A stretch of DNA of 17,987 bases from an uncultured Prevotella sp. (lineage in GTDB: Bacteria > Bacteroidota > Bacteroidia > Bacteroidales > Bacteroidaceae), in the NCBI GenBank assembly GCA_900543975.1, contig UQTI01000060.1, forward strand, positions 1 to 17,987, written 5' to 3'. The notes below the pieces were generated by a model, which saw only the letters and a program-made list of their open reading frames with translations, ran no database searches and was not told the DNA's origin. Positions 6,004 through 13,521 of this stretch are shown piece after piece. Made by a program: the position numbers and the translations under genes. The number at the start of each line of letters is the position of its first letter. Positions within the stretch are counted from its first letter, which is position 1.

Positions 6004-8253
6004 AACGTAATTACAAAGACAGTTTCTTTGCCTGATGGAAGAACCATCAGCATTGAGACCGGGAAAGTGGCAAAGCAGGCTGACGGAAGTGTTGTACTGC
6101 GTATGGGCAACACCGTACTTCTCGCCACTGTTTGTGCCGCAAAAGATGCAGTTCCCGGAACCGATTTTATGCCTTTGCAGGTAGACTACAAAGAGCAGTA
6201 TTCAGCAGCTGGACGTTTCCCCGGTGGATTCACAAAGCGTGAAGGCAAGTCAGGCGACAACGAGATCCTCACATCTCGTCTCGTAGACCGTGTGCTCCGT
6301 CCGCTGTTCCCCTCAAACTACCATGCCGAGGTTTATGTGAACATCATGCTCCTCAGCGCCGACGGCGTTGACCAGCCCGATGCTCTTGCAGGATTTGCAG
6401 CTTCAGCCGCTATGGCTTGTTCAGATATCCCCTTCGAATGTCCCATCTCTGAGGTGCGCGTAGCACGCATCAATGGCGAGTATGTCATCGACCCGACCTT
6501 CGAGCAGATGAAAGACGCCGACATGGACATCATGGTAGGTGCTTCTGCCGATAACATCATGATGGTGGAAGGCGAGATGAAGGAGGTTTCAGAGCAAGAC
6601 ATGATCGGTGCTCTGAAGGCTGCCATGGCAGCTATCAAGCCCATGTGTGAGCTCCAGACAGAGCTTTCAAAGGAGCTTGGCACCGACGTTAAGCGCGAGT
6701 ATTGCCATGAGGTGAACGATGAGGACCTGCGCCAGCAGATGAACACCGAGCTTTATCCCAAGGCTTACGACGTGACAAAGCAGGCTCTTGAGAAGCAGGC
6801 ACGCCAGGAGGCTTTCGACAAGATCCTTGCCGACTTCCAGGAGGCATACGATGCCGCACACACCGACCTCAGCGAGGACGACCTGGAGGAGAAGCATGCA
6901 GAGATGGAGCGCTACTATCACGACGTTATGCGTGATGCCATGCGCCGTTGCATCCTCGACGAGGGCATTCGTCTCGATGGCCGCAAGACCGACGAGATCC
7001 GTCCTATCTGGTGCGAGGTTTCTCCGCTGCCCATGCCTCACGGAAGCGCCATCTTCACCCGTGGCGAGACACAGAGTCTCTCTACCTGTACGCTCGGCAC
7101 AAAGATGGACGAGAAGCTCGTTGACGACGTGCTCGAGCGCGGCTACCAGCGTTTCCTCCTCCACTACAACTTCCCTCCGTTCTGCACAGGCGAGGCTAAG
7201 GCTCAGCGCGGCGTAGGCCGTCGTGAGATCGGTCACGGCCACCTGGCATGGCGCGGTCTGAAGGGACAGATTCCTGAAGATTTCCCCTACACCGTGCGTC
7301 TGGTGAGCCAGATCCTTGAGTCGAACGGCTCTTCATCAATGGCTACCGTATGTGCCGGCACACTCGCCCTCATGGACGCTGGTGTACCTATGAAGAAGCC
7401 CGTCAGCGGCATCGCTATGGGTCTGATCAAGAACCCCGGCGAGGAGAAGTATGCTGTGCTTAGCGACATCCTTGGCGACGAGGACCACCTGGGCGACATG
7501 GACTTCAAGACCACCGGTACCCGCGACGGCTTGACAGCAACACAGATGGACATCAAGTGCGACGGTCTGAGCTTCGAGATCCTGGAGAAGGCTCTCATGC
7601 AGGCAAAGGCTGGACGCGAGCACATTCTCAAATGCATCACCGACACCATCGCTGAGCCTCGTGCAGAGCTCAAGCCTCAGGTTCCCCGCATCGTTCAGAT
7701 CGAGATTCCTAAGGAGTTTATCGGTGCTGTCATTGGCCCTGGCGGAAAGATCATCCAGCAGATGCAGGAGGAAACCGGCGCTACCATCACCATCGACGAA
7801 ACCGACGGCGTGGGCAAGGTGCAGGTATCAGCTCCCAACAAGGACGCCATCGACGCTGCCCTTGGCAAGATCAAGGCTATCGTTGCCATTCCCGAGGTGG
7901 GCGAGGTGTACGAGGGTACCGTTCGCTCAATCATGCCTTACGGCTGCTTCGTAGAGATCATGCCTGGCAAGGACGGTCTGCTCCACATCTCTGAGATCGA
8001 CTGGAAGCGTCTGGAGACTGTAGAGGAAGCCGGCATCAAGGAAGGCGACAAGATCAAGGTTAAGCTCATGGAGATTGACCCGAAGACAGGCAAGTATAAG
8101 CTTTCACACCGCGTGCTTCTTGAGAAGCCCGAGGGTTACGTTGAGCGCGAGCGCCGTCCCCGTGGCGAGCGCGGCGAGCGCGGCGACCGTGGTGAGCGCC
8201 GTCCCCGTGGCGACCGTCGTCCCCGCGGCGAGCAGCGTCACAACGAGGACTAA
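6001..8253 (+). CDS. pnp: Polyribonucleotide nucleotidyltransferase (PNPase)
   Basis: 750 aa, complete. It catalyses phosphorolytic 3'-5' degradation of RNA, and the reverse tailing reaction, in the cytoplasm; in many bacteria it belongs to an RNA degradosome. Domains in order: first RNase PH domain (about 12-145, with RFPGGFTKREGK), helical domain (about 150-300), second RNase PH domain (about 320-550) with GRREIGHGHLAWR and catalytic-type acidic residues Asp493, Asp499 and Asp501 in GDEDHLGDMDFK, KH domain (about 560-620, GxxG loop IGPGGK at 578-583), S1 domain (about 632-702), and an Arg/Gly-rich tail (713-750). Codon use is smoother and more C-ending than in the neighbours, as expected for a highly expressed gene. 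It is monocistronic, with its own promoter and a strong terminator. Confidence 0.98.
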   Translation: MNVITKTVSLPDGRTISIETGKVAKQADGSVVLRMGNTVLLATVCAAKDAVPGTDFMPLQVDYKEQYSAAGRFPGGFTKREGKSGDNEILTSRLVDRVLRPLFPSNYHAEVYVNIMLLSADGVDQPDALAGFAASAAMACSDIPFECPISEVRVARINGEYVIDPTFEQMKDADMDIMVGASADNIMMVEGEMKEVSEQDMIGALKAAMAAIKPMCELQTELSKELGTDVKREYCHEVNDEDLRQQMNTELYPKAYDVTKQALEKQARQEAFDKILADFQEAYDAAHTDLSEDDLEEKHAEMERYYHDVMRDAMRRCILDEGIRLDGRKTDEIRPIWCEVSPLPMPHGSAIFTRGETQSLSTCTLGTKMDEKLVDDVLERGYQRFLLHYNFPPFCTGEAKAQRGVGRREIGHGHLAWRGLKGQIPEDFPYTVRLVSQILESNGSSSMATVCAGTLALMDAGVPMKKPVSGIAMGLIKNPGEEKYAVLSDILGDEDHLGDMDFKTTGTRDGLTATQMDIKCDGLSFEILEKALMQAKAGREHILKCITDTIAEPRAELKPQVPRIVQIEIPKEFIGAVIGPGGKIIQQMQEETGATITIDETDGVGKVQVSAPNKDAIDAALGKIKAIVAIPEVGEVYEGTVRSIMPYGCFVEIMPGKDGLLHISEIDWKRLETVEEAGIKEGDKIKVKLMEIDPKTGKYKLSHRVLLEKPEGYVERERRPRGERGERGDRGERRPRGDRRPRGEQRHNED

Positions 8254-8312
8254 GCCTGACGCTTGCTGACAACAACTCTGATTTGTAGATTTCAAAATCA
8301 GCATAAACACAC

Positions 8313-8360
8313 AAGCTCCCCGCACATGCTCACAAGGCACGGTGCGGGGAGCTTTTTTTT
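8313..8360 (+). terminator. Strong intrinsic terminator after pnp
   Basis: A perfect 13-bp stem (8313-8325 with 8342-8354, AAGCTCCCCGCAC) and a 16-nt loop are followed by eight T residues. It lies 60 bp past the pnp stop. Confidence 0.95.
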
Positions 8361-8387
8361 ATTTTTCATTTGTGAACCATTATGAAC

Positions 8388-8418
8388 TTGCTATAATAAT
8401 ATTTTTTTCTTACTTTTG
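8388..8418 (+). promoter_or_regulatory. Promoter of the HTH protein/kinase gene pair
   Basis: TTG at 8388-8390 and TACTTTTG at 8411-8418 (consensus TAnnTTTG) are separated by 20 bp, the usual spacing for Bacteroidetes primary-sigma promoters. It lies just downstream of the pnp terminator and about 50 bp before the next start codon. Confidence 0.75.
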
Positions 8419-8464
8419 CAAAAAGTTTAGTTTTACACCTCAACGGTTTGGAATCTAACAAATT

Positions 8465-9034
8465 ATGAACACGCCTGAGATTGAGGAGCTGAAAAAGCTC
8501 ATAGAAGAAAAATATGGAAAGAAGTTGTCGACAACGACCGACTTCGACGAGTTCTCGCTCTTTCTGCAACGAAAGAACGACATCAACGTGTCGTCAACAA
8601 CGCTCAAACGCCTTTATGGATATGTGGGCGACAGTCATAAACCACGCGTCGTGACGCTCAACGCCCTCGCCTCCTACTTGGGACATAAAGACTATGCCTC
8701 GTTCGTGACATGGCTGAAGAAGAGCACACGTTACAACTCGTCATTCTTCGATGCCAACCAGCTGGTGAGCAACGATCTGACAACAGGCGACGTTGTAGAG
8801 ATAGGATGGGCGCCAAACCGTCTGCTGCGCCTTGTCTACAACGGCAACAGCATCTTCCGCGTCATAGAGACGCAGAACAGCAAGCTTAATGTGGACGACA
8901 TCTTCACAACTGGCTGTTTCATACACGGACAGCCGCTTTACCTCGCCTACATTGAACGCAACGGGGAACGCACACCGCCCTTCGTGGCAGGTCGCAACGG
9001 CGGACTGACCATTGTGAGAAAACTCTACGTTTGA
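8465..9034 (+). CDS. Small protein with XRE-like helix-turn-helix region, function unknown
   Basis: 189 aa, no signal peptide, probably cytoplasmic. The N-terminal half is helical. The segment from about 30 to 82 (SLFLQRKNDINVSSTTLKRL, then VTLNALASYLG) has the pattern of a Cro/XRE-like helix-turn-helix: a Ser-Ser-Thr-Thr-Leu-Lys-Arg recognition-helix-like stretch, then a helix ending in YLG. The C-terminal half (about 95-189) is beta-rich with a closing basic strand (LTIVRKLYV) and matches nothing I recognise. A transcription-factor role is an inference from this pattern. The kinase gene follows after 90 bp with no promoter seen between, so the two are probably co-transcribed. Another nucleic-acid-binding or adaptor role is possible. 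Confidence 0.6.
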   Translation: MNTPEIEELKKLIEEKYGKKLSTTTDFDEFSLFLQRKNDINVSSTTLKRLYGYVGDSHKPRVVTLNALASYLGHKDYASFVTWLKKSTRYNSSFFDANQLVSNDLTTGDVVEIGWAPNRLLRLVYNGNSIFRVIETQNSKLNVDDIFTTGCFIHGQPLYLAYIERNGERTPPFVAGRNGGLTIVRKLYV

Positions 9035-9037
9035 GAT

Positions 9038-9081
9038 TTGGCAGAAGCAGCATTTGAACATTGGCAGAAGCGGCATTTGAA
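9038..9081 (+). repeat. Pair of 21-bp direct repeats between the HTH and kinase genes
   Basis: Copies at 9038-9058 and 9061-9081 differ at a single base; each contains GGCAGAAGC and GCATTTGAA, and they are spaced 23 bp start to start. They begin just after the stop of the HTH-like gene and end 43 bp before the kinase start. The roughly two-turn spacing would suit an operator, but the repeats may simply be a local duplication. Confidence 0.7.
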
Positions 9082-9124
9082 GCATTGCCTGTTTTTTTGA
9101 ACATCGCCTAAAAACAACAACATT

Positions 9125-10093
9125 ATGAACGAATCAGACAACTCTTCTTCGGGATTCATCAAAGACATAAGTAGCGAGATGACATCGGCAGCAGCTTGCA
9201 TGGACAACGGGTTCAGCAACCTGCAAGAGTGTTATGTCTCCAATTCGGGACCGGCACGCCTGTTCACAGCCATACGCTACGGCAAACGCTTCATGCTGAA
9301 ATGTCTGAAGACCGATTATGCTCTCACCCCCATCTACCGCCAGGCCTTGCAGAAGGAGTTTGAGATAGGTCTGCAGCTCGACCACCCTTTCATCTGCCGC
9401 ACCATAGGCATGGAGCAAGTAAAGGGGTTGGGCGACACCATCGTCATGGATTATGTCGATGGCGACACCTTGTACACGCTCATCAAGCGCGGCGCTCTGT
9501 CCGCCAAACTGGCAATAAAGATTGTGAACCAGCTGCTCGACGCGTTAGAGTATATGCACGACAAGCAGATTATACACCGCGACCTGAAGCCCGCTAACAT
9601 CATGATCACACACAAAGGCAAGGACGTGAGGCTCATCGACTTCAGTCTGTCCGACAGCGACGCGTTCTGTGTGCTCAAAGCGCCAGCCGGCACATGTGGA
9701 TACATTGCGCCTGAACAGCTCAAGAACGAAGGCAAAGCCGATGCCCGCTCCGACATCTATTCGTTAGGAAAGGTGATCGAGGACATGGCCAACGCCACAC
9801 ACAGCCGCACGCTGGCACGCATAGCAGCCGATTGTGCCTGTGCCGACGTCGACAGCCGCCCGTCAAACATCTCTCAGGTGCGGGCACTCTTGTCGGTGGC
9901 GCGTCTGCCGTGGCGTCTCTTGACAGCGTTGCTGTATGTTGCCGCCGTCGTGCTGCTGGTGTTCATCGGCTCAACGCTTTTCTACCGCAGCGATGCTGCA
10001 ACACACAACACCTTAAGACCAAACACGACAAAGGTCGACACCACCTCTTTGAACAACGGAAACCAGGTGCTCGACCGCAATTATTGGCCGTGA
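9125..10093 (+). CDS. Membrane-anchored eukaryotic-type Ser/Thr protein kinase
   Basis: 322 aa. The kinase fold spans about 33-258. Visible residues: ATP-anchoring Lys59 (FMLKCLK), alpha-C Glu78 (KEFEIGLQLDHPFI), hinge VMDYVDGDTL, catalytic loop HRDLKPANIM with Asp153, Lys155 and Asn158, metal-binding Asp172 in a DFS rather than DFG motif, and GTCGYIAPE (about 189-197). The glycine-rich loop (about 35-50) lacks the usual GxGxxG. Residues 265-287 are one transmembrane helix, followed by a short 35-residue Thr/Asn-rich tail, presumably periplasmic, with no PASTA or other sensor domain. All phosphotransfer residues are present, so it is probably active. The gene lies behind the small HTH-like gene and upstream of the channel gene, which has its own promoter. 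Substrate unknown. Confidence 0.9.
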   Translation: MNESDNSSSGFIKDISSEMTSAAACMDNGFSNLQECYVSNSGPARLFTAIRYGKRFMLKCLKTDYALTPIYRQALQKEFEIGLQLDHPFICRTIGMEQVKGLGDTIVMDYVDGDTLYTLIKRGALSAKLAIKIVNQLLDALEYMHDKQIIHRDLKPANIMITHKGKDVRLIDFSLSDSDAFCVLKAPAGTCGYIAPEQLKNEGKADARSDIYSLGKVIEDMANATHSRTLARIAADCACADVDSRPSNISQVRALLSVARLPWRLLTALLYVAAVVLLVFIGSTLFYRSDAATHNTLRPNTTKVDTTSLNNGNQVLDRNYWP

Positions 10094-10184
10094 GAGAGCA
10101 TAGGCTTGATGAAAAAAAAGAAGAACGTATGATGTGAAAAATGAAGAATGCATGACGTAAATGTGAAGAACGACCGCATAAATG

Positions 10185-10215
10185 TTGCAAATGCCAAATC
10201 TATTGCTTATTTTTG
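10185..10215 (+). promoter_or_regulatory. Promoter of the RCK/RyR channel gene
   Basis: TTG at 10185-10187 and TATTTTTG at 10208-10215 have a 20-bp spacer, the same geometry as the promoter at 8388. It predicts a transcript start near 10222, which excludes the upstream in-frame TTG at 10213 as the translation start. Confidence 0.75.
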
Positions 10216-10242
10216 CACATTATCCACAAAAACATTTGCATC

Positions 10243-11973
10243 ATGACAATAAAACGTAAGATAGACCAACTGTTGGCAAAAAGCAACGGCATGCAGCTGG
10301 TGTGGCTCATGGGCGTGTCGGCCCTGTGTCTTGGCGTGGCTCTCATCATGGCCTATTTTGTTTATGACGATGCCGAGGTAAAATGGCAGACGGTGGTGGC
10401 GATCTTCCTCGACCCGGGCTGCTTCGGCGGCGTTACGGGACATCACGACTTCTTCCGTCTCATCATCGCCCTGCTTAGCATCTTCCTCTTCTCCGCTCTG
10501 CTTGTGAGCGTGTTCTCCAACCTCTTCGAAAACATACGCGAGGCGGCACAAAACGGTGAGCGGCGCTACAAACTGAGGAACCATGTGCTTGTGTTCGGTG
10601 CCGACCGCCGGGTGGAGGCCATCGTGAGAGCGATAAACGAACAGGGCGACACGGCGGTGGTCATGGCAACGGAGAAGCCGGAGCTGAGCGACGACCTGAC
10701 GTTCATCTTCTACAAGGGACGGCGCGATGCCGAAGCCGACGTGCTGTCAGCACGACCAGACCACGCAAAAGCGATATATATAATAGGTGAGGAAAACGAG
10801 AGCGACCACGACAACCGCAGCCTGCAATGTCTCGACATCCTCACGGAGGCATCGCAACAGGCTAATCATAACATTCGCTGCTTCCTGACTTTACGCGACT
10901 ATGCCTCTACCGAGGTGTTCCAATATCTTAAGACGAAGCCAATGGGCCGACTGCTGCTTGTCGACACCATAAACGACTACGAGTATATGGCGGAGCAGTT
11001 GCTCGTCGACACCCACCGCGCCTTCACACCCGTCATAAAGCAAGGCGACAGCAGCAAGGCCCATTTCATAATCATCGGCACAGGCCCCATGGCTCAAGCC
11101 GTGGCTTACACAGCAGCACACATCTGCCATTATGCCAACTACACAGAGTGCGGCACGCGCACACGCATAACGTTCATTGCCAAAGACATGGAGCAATGGC
11201 GCGACCACCTCATGGCATCACGGCCTGCTCTCTTCGCCCTCTCCCACACCACCTTCGTCAGCAACGACGGCACGGTGACCGACTCGCTACCTCAAGGCGA
11301 CGACTTCATCGACGTGGAGTGGCAGTTTGTCGATGCCGACGAGCACGCACCTCTGGCACGACGCATCATGGAGGAACAGACAGACAAGGCAACGCGCATC
11401 ATTGTGTGTCACGACAATGCCGACCGCGCGGTGAACGCTGTGCTCCACCTGCCGCGTAAGGTCTACCCGCTGGCAAAGGTGGCGGTGAGCATGACGCATG
11501 AAAACAAGCTCATCGACAGGGCCAACGCCACCGGCATGTTCGGACATATCGAGATCTTCGGACAGACAGACGGCACCATCGACGACCCGCTCTTCGCACG
11601 CCGCTCGCTGCGCGGACAGCGCGTCAACTACATCTACCATTGTGCTTATGCTGAGAAGAAACTGCCATCGGCAGAGGAGGCATGGTTCACCATCAGCGAG
11701 GCCGACAAATACTCGAGTATCTTCTGTGCCAACGCCATGCCCCTGCGCCGACAGTGCTTCGACCTCAACGGCGACCGCCGACCCATCTATGAGGCTGAGC
11801 ACCGCCGCTGGATGATGTCGGAGCTTATCATGGGCTTTGCGCCCGCCCCACAGACCGACAAGAAGCGGTTCCTACATGCCGACATCGTGCCCTTCGACGA
11901 GCTCACAAAAGAGGAGCAAGACAAGGACAAGATCCTTATCGATGCCATCGATTATATCATCGGAGAGGAATAA
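10243..11973 (+). CDS. CASTOR/POLLUX-like ion channel with two RCK/TrkA-N-like domains and C-terminal RyR-like domain
   Basis: 576 aa from ATG 10243. Transmembrane helices lie at about 18-41 and 70-95, with a pore-like segment between them containing LDPGCFGGVTG; this DPGxxGG pattern recalls bacterial CASTOR/POLLUX-like channels and differs from the TVGYG filter of K+ channels. Residues about 113-265 form a first Rossmann-like RCK domain (NHVLVFGADRR, degenerate glycine motif). Residues about 272-440 form a second (AHFIIIGTGPMAQAV, with a clear GxGxxA). Residues about 500-572 match the RyR domain pattern: YEAEHRRWMMSELIMGF, then LHADIVPFDELTKEEQDKDK. RCK domains gate channels on nucleotide or ion binding; RyR domains are known from ryanodine receptors and scattered bacterial proteins. 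Ion selectivity and ligand are unknown. It is preceded by its own promoter. Confidence 0.78.
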   Translation: MTIKRKIDQLLAKSNGMQLVWLMGVSALCLGVALIMAYFVYDDAEVKWQTVVAIFLDPGCFGGVTGHHDFFRLIIALLSIFLFSALLVSVFSNLFENIREAAQNGERRYKLRNHVLVFGADRRVEAIVRAINEQGDTAVVMATEKPELSDDLTFIFYKGRRDAEADVLSARPDHAKAIYIIGEENESDHDNRSLQCLDILTEASQQANHNIRCFLTLRDYASTEVFQYLKTKPMGRLLLVDTINDYEYMAEQLLVDTHRAFTPVIKQGDSSKAHFIIIGTGPMAQAVAYTAAHICHYANYTECGTRTRITFIAKDMEQWRDHLMASRPALFALSHTTFVSNDGTVTDSLPQGDDFIDVEWQFVDADEHAPLARRIMEEQTDKATRIIVCHDNADRAVNAVLHLPRKVYPLAKVAVSMTHENKLIDRANATGMFGHIEIFGQTDGTIDDPLFARRSLRGQRVNYIYHCAYAEKKLPSAEEAWFTISEADKYSSIFCANAMPLRRQCFDLNGDRRPIYEAEHRRWMMSELIMGFAPAPQTDKKRFLHADIVPFDELTKEEQDKDKILIDAIDYIIGEE

Positions 11974-11974
11974 A

Positions 11975-12003
11975 GGGGTGAGGCGTCAGCAAGCCTTAAC
12001 CCC
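11975..12003 (+). terminator. Weak stem-loop after the channel gene
   Basis: GGGGTGAGGC (11975-11984) pairs with GCCTTAACCCC (11993-12003) apart from one bulge and one mismatch. There is no T-run directly after, so termination here is uncertain. Confidence 0.35.
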
Positions 12004-12127
12004 AACAGCATGACCCTCTGATTTTTGATAATAACGAAACTTTCACAAATGAACAGCAAGTGTTCCATCAGATAGTTACAAGCTTAGATAGCAGCTAACC
12101 ATGTGTATAAAAGAACAATATTTTTTT

Positions 12128-12309
12128 GCGCTTCGCGCATTTTTTAAAACATTAATTTCCATTAATGGCCCATTAATTATCATTAATACGCGCTTCGCGC
12201 GGAGAAGAATTAATGTTTCATACTCCGCGAAGCGCCTGAGCACCCACGGAGCGCAAGAATGTTCAATTAATGGAAATTAATGTTTAAAAAACAACGAGCG
12301 CAAAGCGCG
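12128..12309. mobile_element. MITE-like or structured palindromic element with long terminal inverted repeats
   Basis: No gene lies between 11974 and 12483. The left arm 12139-12166 and right arm 12266-12291 are inverted copies (26 bp, one extra A on the left). Each is capped on the outside by a small GC palindrome: GCGCTTCGCGC (12128-12138) and GCGCAAAGCGCG (12298-12309). A nested inverted repeat lies inside (12190-12204 with 12223-12235, differing by a 2-nt bulge), along with several ATTAAT motifs. No target-site duplication was identified. It could be a non-autonomous element, a REP-like element or a folded RNA. Confidence 0.6.
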
Positions 12310-12361
12310 ATGTAATTATTAATCTCTGCAGAAATTCAATATATAAAAAAAAGCCGTCTTT

Positions 12362-12394
12362 TTTGCTCATTGCTGAAAATTATTTGTAATTTCG
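12362..12394 (+). promoter_or_regulatory. Probable promoter of the 12484-14723 operon
   Basis: TTTG at 12362-12365 is followed after 21 bp by TAATTTCG at 12387-12394, which deviates from TAnnTTTG at one position. It lies about 90 bp before the start codon, between the palindromic element and the 16-bp repeats. Confidence 0.5.
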
Positions 12395-12426
12395 CGTTTG
12401 TAGAAAGCATACATTTTTTTAGGAAT

Positions 12427-12477
12427 AGCGTTGAACAAAAAAAGCGTTGAACAAAAATAGCGTTGAACAAAATAGCG
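12427..12477 (+). repeat. 16-bp tandem repeat directly upstream of a start codon
   Basis: Units beginning AGCGTTGAACAAAA start at 12427, 12443 and 12459, and a partial fourth (AGCG) starts at 12474. The periods are 16, 16 and 15 bp. The array ends 7 bp before ATG 12484, so it occupies the 5' leader and ribosome-binding region. Each unit carries a TTG, and because 16 is not a multiple of 3 the frame shifts with each unit. Confidence 0.85.
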
Positions 12478-12483
12478 AAAAAG

Positions 12484-13521
12484 ATGAATAAGTGTTTTTC
12501 TTTTTTGCGTCGCCACAAGAAAGGTCTTGTGGTGACGGTCGTTGTTGTAGCCATCGTGGCAGGGGCTGCCATGAGGGTGCTACCGTCGTCGGGCGACGAG
12601 ATGAGGCAGAGCGCGGTGGTGGTTGAACGGCGCTCATGTTGGGAGATAACAGCCGGCAGCAAGGCACAGCTGTGGTTAGCAACAGCCGACAGCGACACCA
12701 CTCTTCACAACATCTCAGCCTCGCAACGCGATGCAGAGAGCGTAACCCTTGCTGGCGGCTGCTGGATGAACCGTTGGCCTGCCGTGCCGTCATGCCGGGG
12801 ACGTGTGGTGACGGTGCTGCCACATGTCACACAAGCAAACATCGTGAAGCCGAGCTGGACGAGCCAACAGGTGCGTGGCCTTTTGGAGAAGGCGCAACGC
12901 GACATCAACGACTCGTTGCAATGGGCACATTCGGAAGACTCGGAGCTGCAATACTATCTTCGCGTGCATGGCGTGCAAGACATGGGCTACCAGCAGATTG
13001 CCGCTGTCGCCACCAAGGTGAAAGCTAAGGTAAAGGAGCTTGAGCAAACAAAGGCAGCCATTGACAGCTTGCTCGCCAACACCGCCCTGCCCTTAGGGCT
13101 CAGGCACAAGACAACCTTCACCGTCCACTATCGCAACGGCGATGGCAAGAACGCCACGGCGCAATGTCGTCTGGTGAACACCGACAAGTGCCACCGTATG
13201 GCTATCTTGCAGACGCTCGACGAGACCACGCCCGACGGTGTGAAGGCGCAATATCTGCTGCCGTGGAACACCACCAACCACCGCCTCATAGCCGTGGGCT
13301 TCGGTGGCATAGGCATAGAGCAGATGGCGTCAGCCGCTGCCAAGCCACAGCTCATCAACGGGCGCCGCAAGAGAGCACTCCACAACTTCCCGCGTGTGCT
13401 TGTGACCGACGGATGCCCGCTGTTCACCCCACGCGGACTGTTTGCCGGCATTGCCGAGGGACAAAACGTTGAAGGACGCGGCAACGTGTCCTTGCTAATG
13501 ATGAAAGGAGGATGGCAATGA
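12484..13521 (+). CDS. Membrane-anchored periplasmic protein of unknown function
   Basis: 345 aa from ATG 12484; an in-frame TTG at 12463 lies inside the upstream tandem repeat and is less likely. A basic start (RRHKK) is followed by one hydrophobic helix (about 14-32), so most of the protein should be periplasmic. Residues about 125-198 are helical and charged, possibly coiled coil. The C-terminal part (about 205-345) is beta-rich and contains TDGCPLFTPRGLFAGI (308-323), which resembles the GxSGGPLxxxxGxxxGI segment of trypsin-like proteases with the nucleophile Ser replaced by Asp. That resemblance is weak and I cannot place a His/Asp pair, so a degenerate protease fold is only a possibility. 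The stop overlaps the lysozyme gene by 4 nt, so the two are translationally coupled. Confidence 0.65.
   Translation: MNKCFSFLRRHKKGLVVTVVVVAIVAGAAMRVLPSSGDEMRQSAVVVERRSCWEITAGSKAQLWLATADSDTTLHNISASQRDAESVTLAGGCWMNRWPAVPSCRGRVVTVLPHVTQANIVKPSWTSQQVRGLLEKAQRDINDSLQWAHSEDSELQYYLRVHGVQDMGYQQIAAVATKVKAKVKELEQTKAAIDSLLANTALPLGLRHKTTFTVHYRNGDGKNATAQCRLVNTDKCHRMAILQTLDETTPDGVKAQYLLPWNTTNHRLIAVGFGGIGIEQMASAAAKPQLINGRRKRALHNFPRVLVTDGCPLFTPRGLFAGIAEGQNVEGRGNVSLLMMKGGWQ
13506..13511 (+). promoter_or_regulatory. Shine-Dalgarno AGGAGG that decides the lysozyme gene start
   Basis: AGGAGG lies 6 nt before ATG 13518 and directly abuts the alternative in-frame ATG 13512, which is too close to use. ATG 13518 also gives a standard ATGA overlap with the upstream stop. 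Such a strong SD is unusual among the genes of this window. Confidence 0.75.

Noticed and set aside
10213..10242. TTG at 10213 as start of the channel gene
   Set aside because: It lies inside the TAnnTTTG promoter element, upstream of the expected transcript start; ATG 10243 fits better.
12463..12483. TTG at 12463 as start of the 345-aa protein
   Set aside because: It is part of the 16-bp repeat array; ATG 12484 gives a normal basic n-region and membrane helix.
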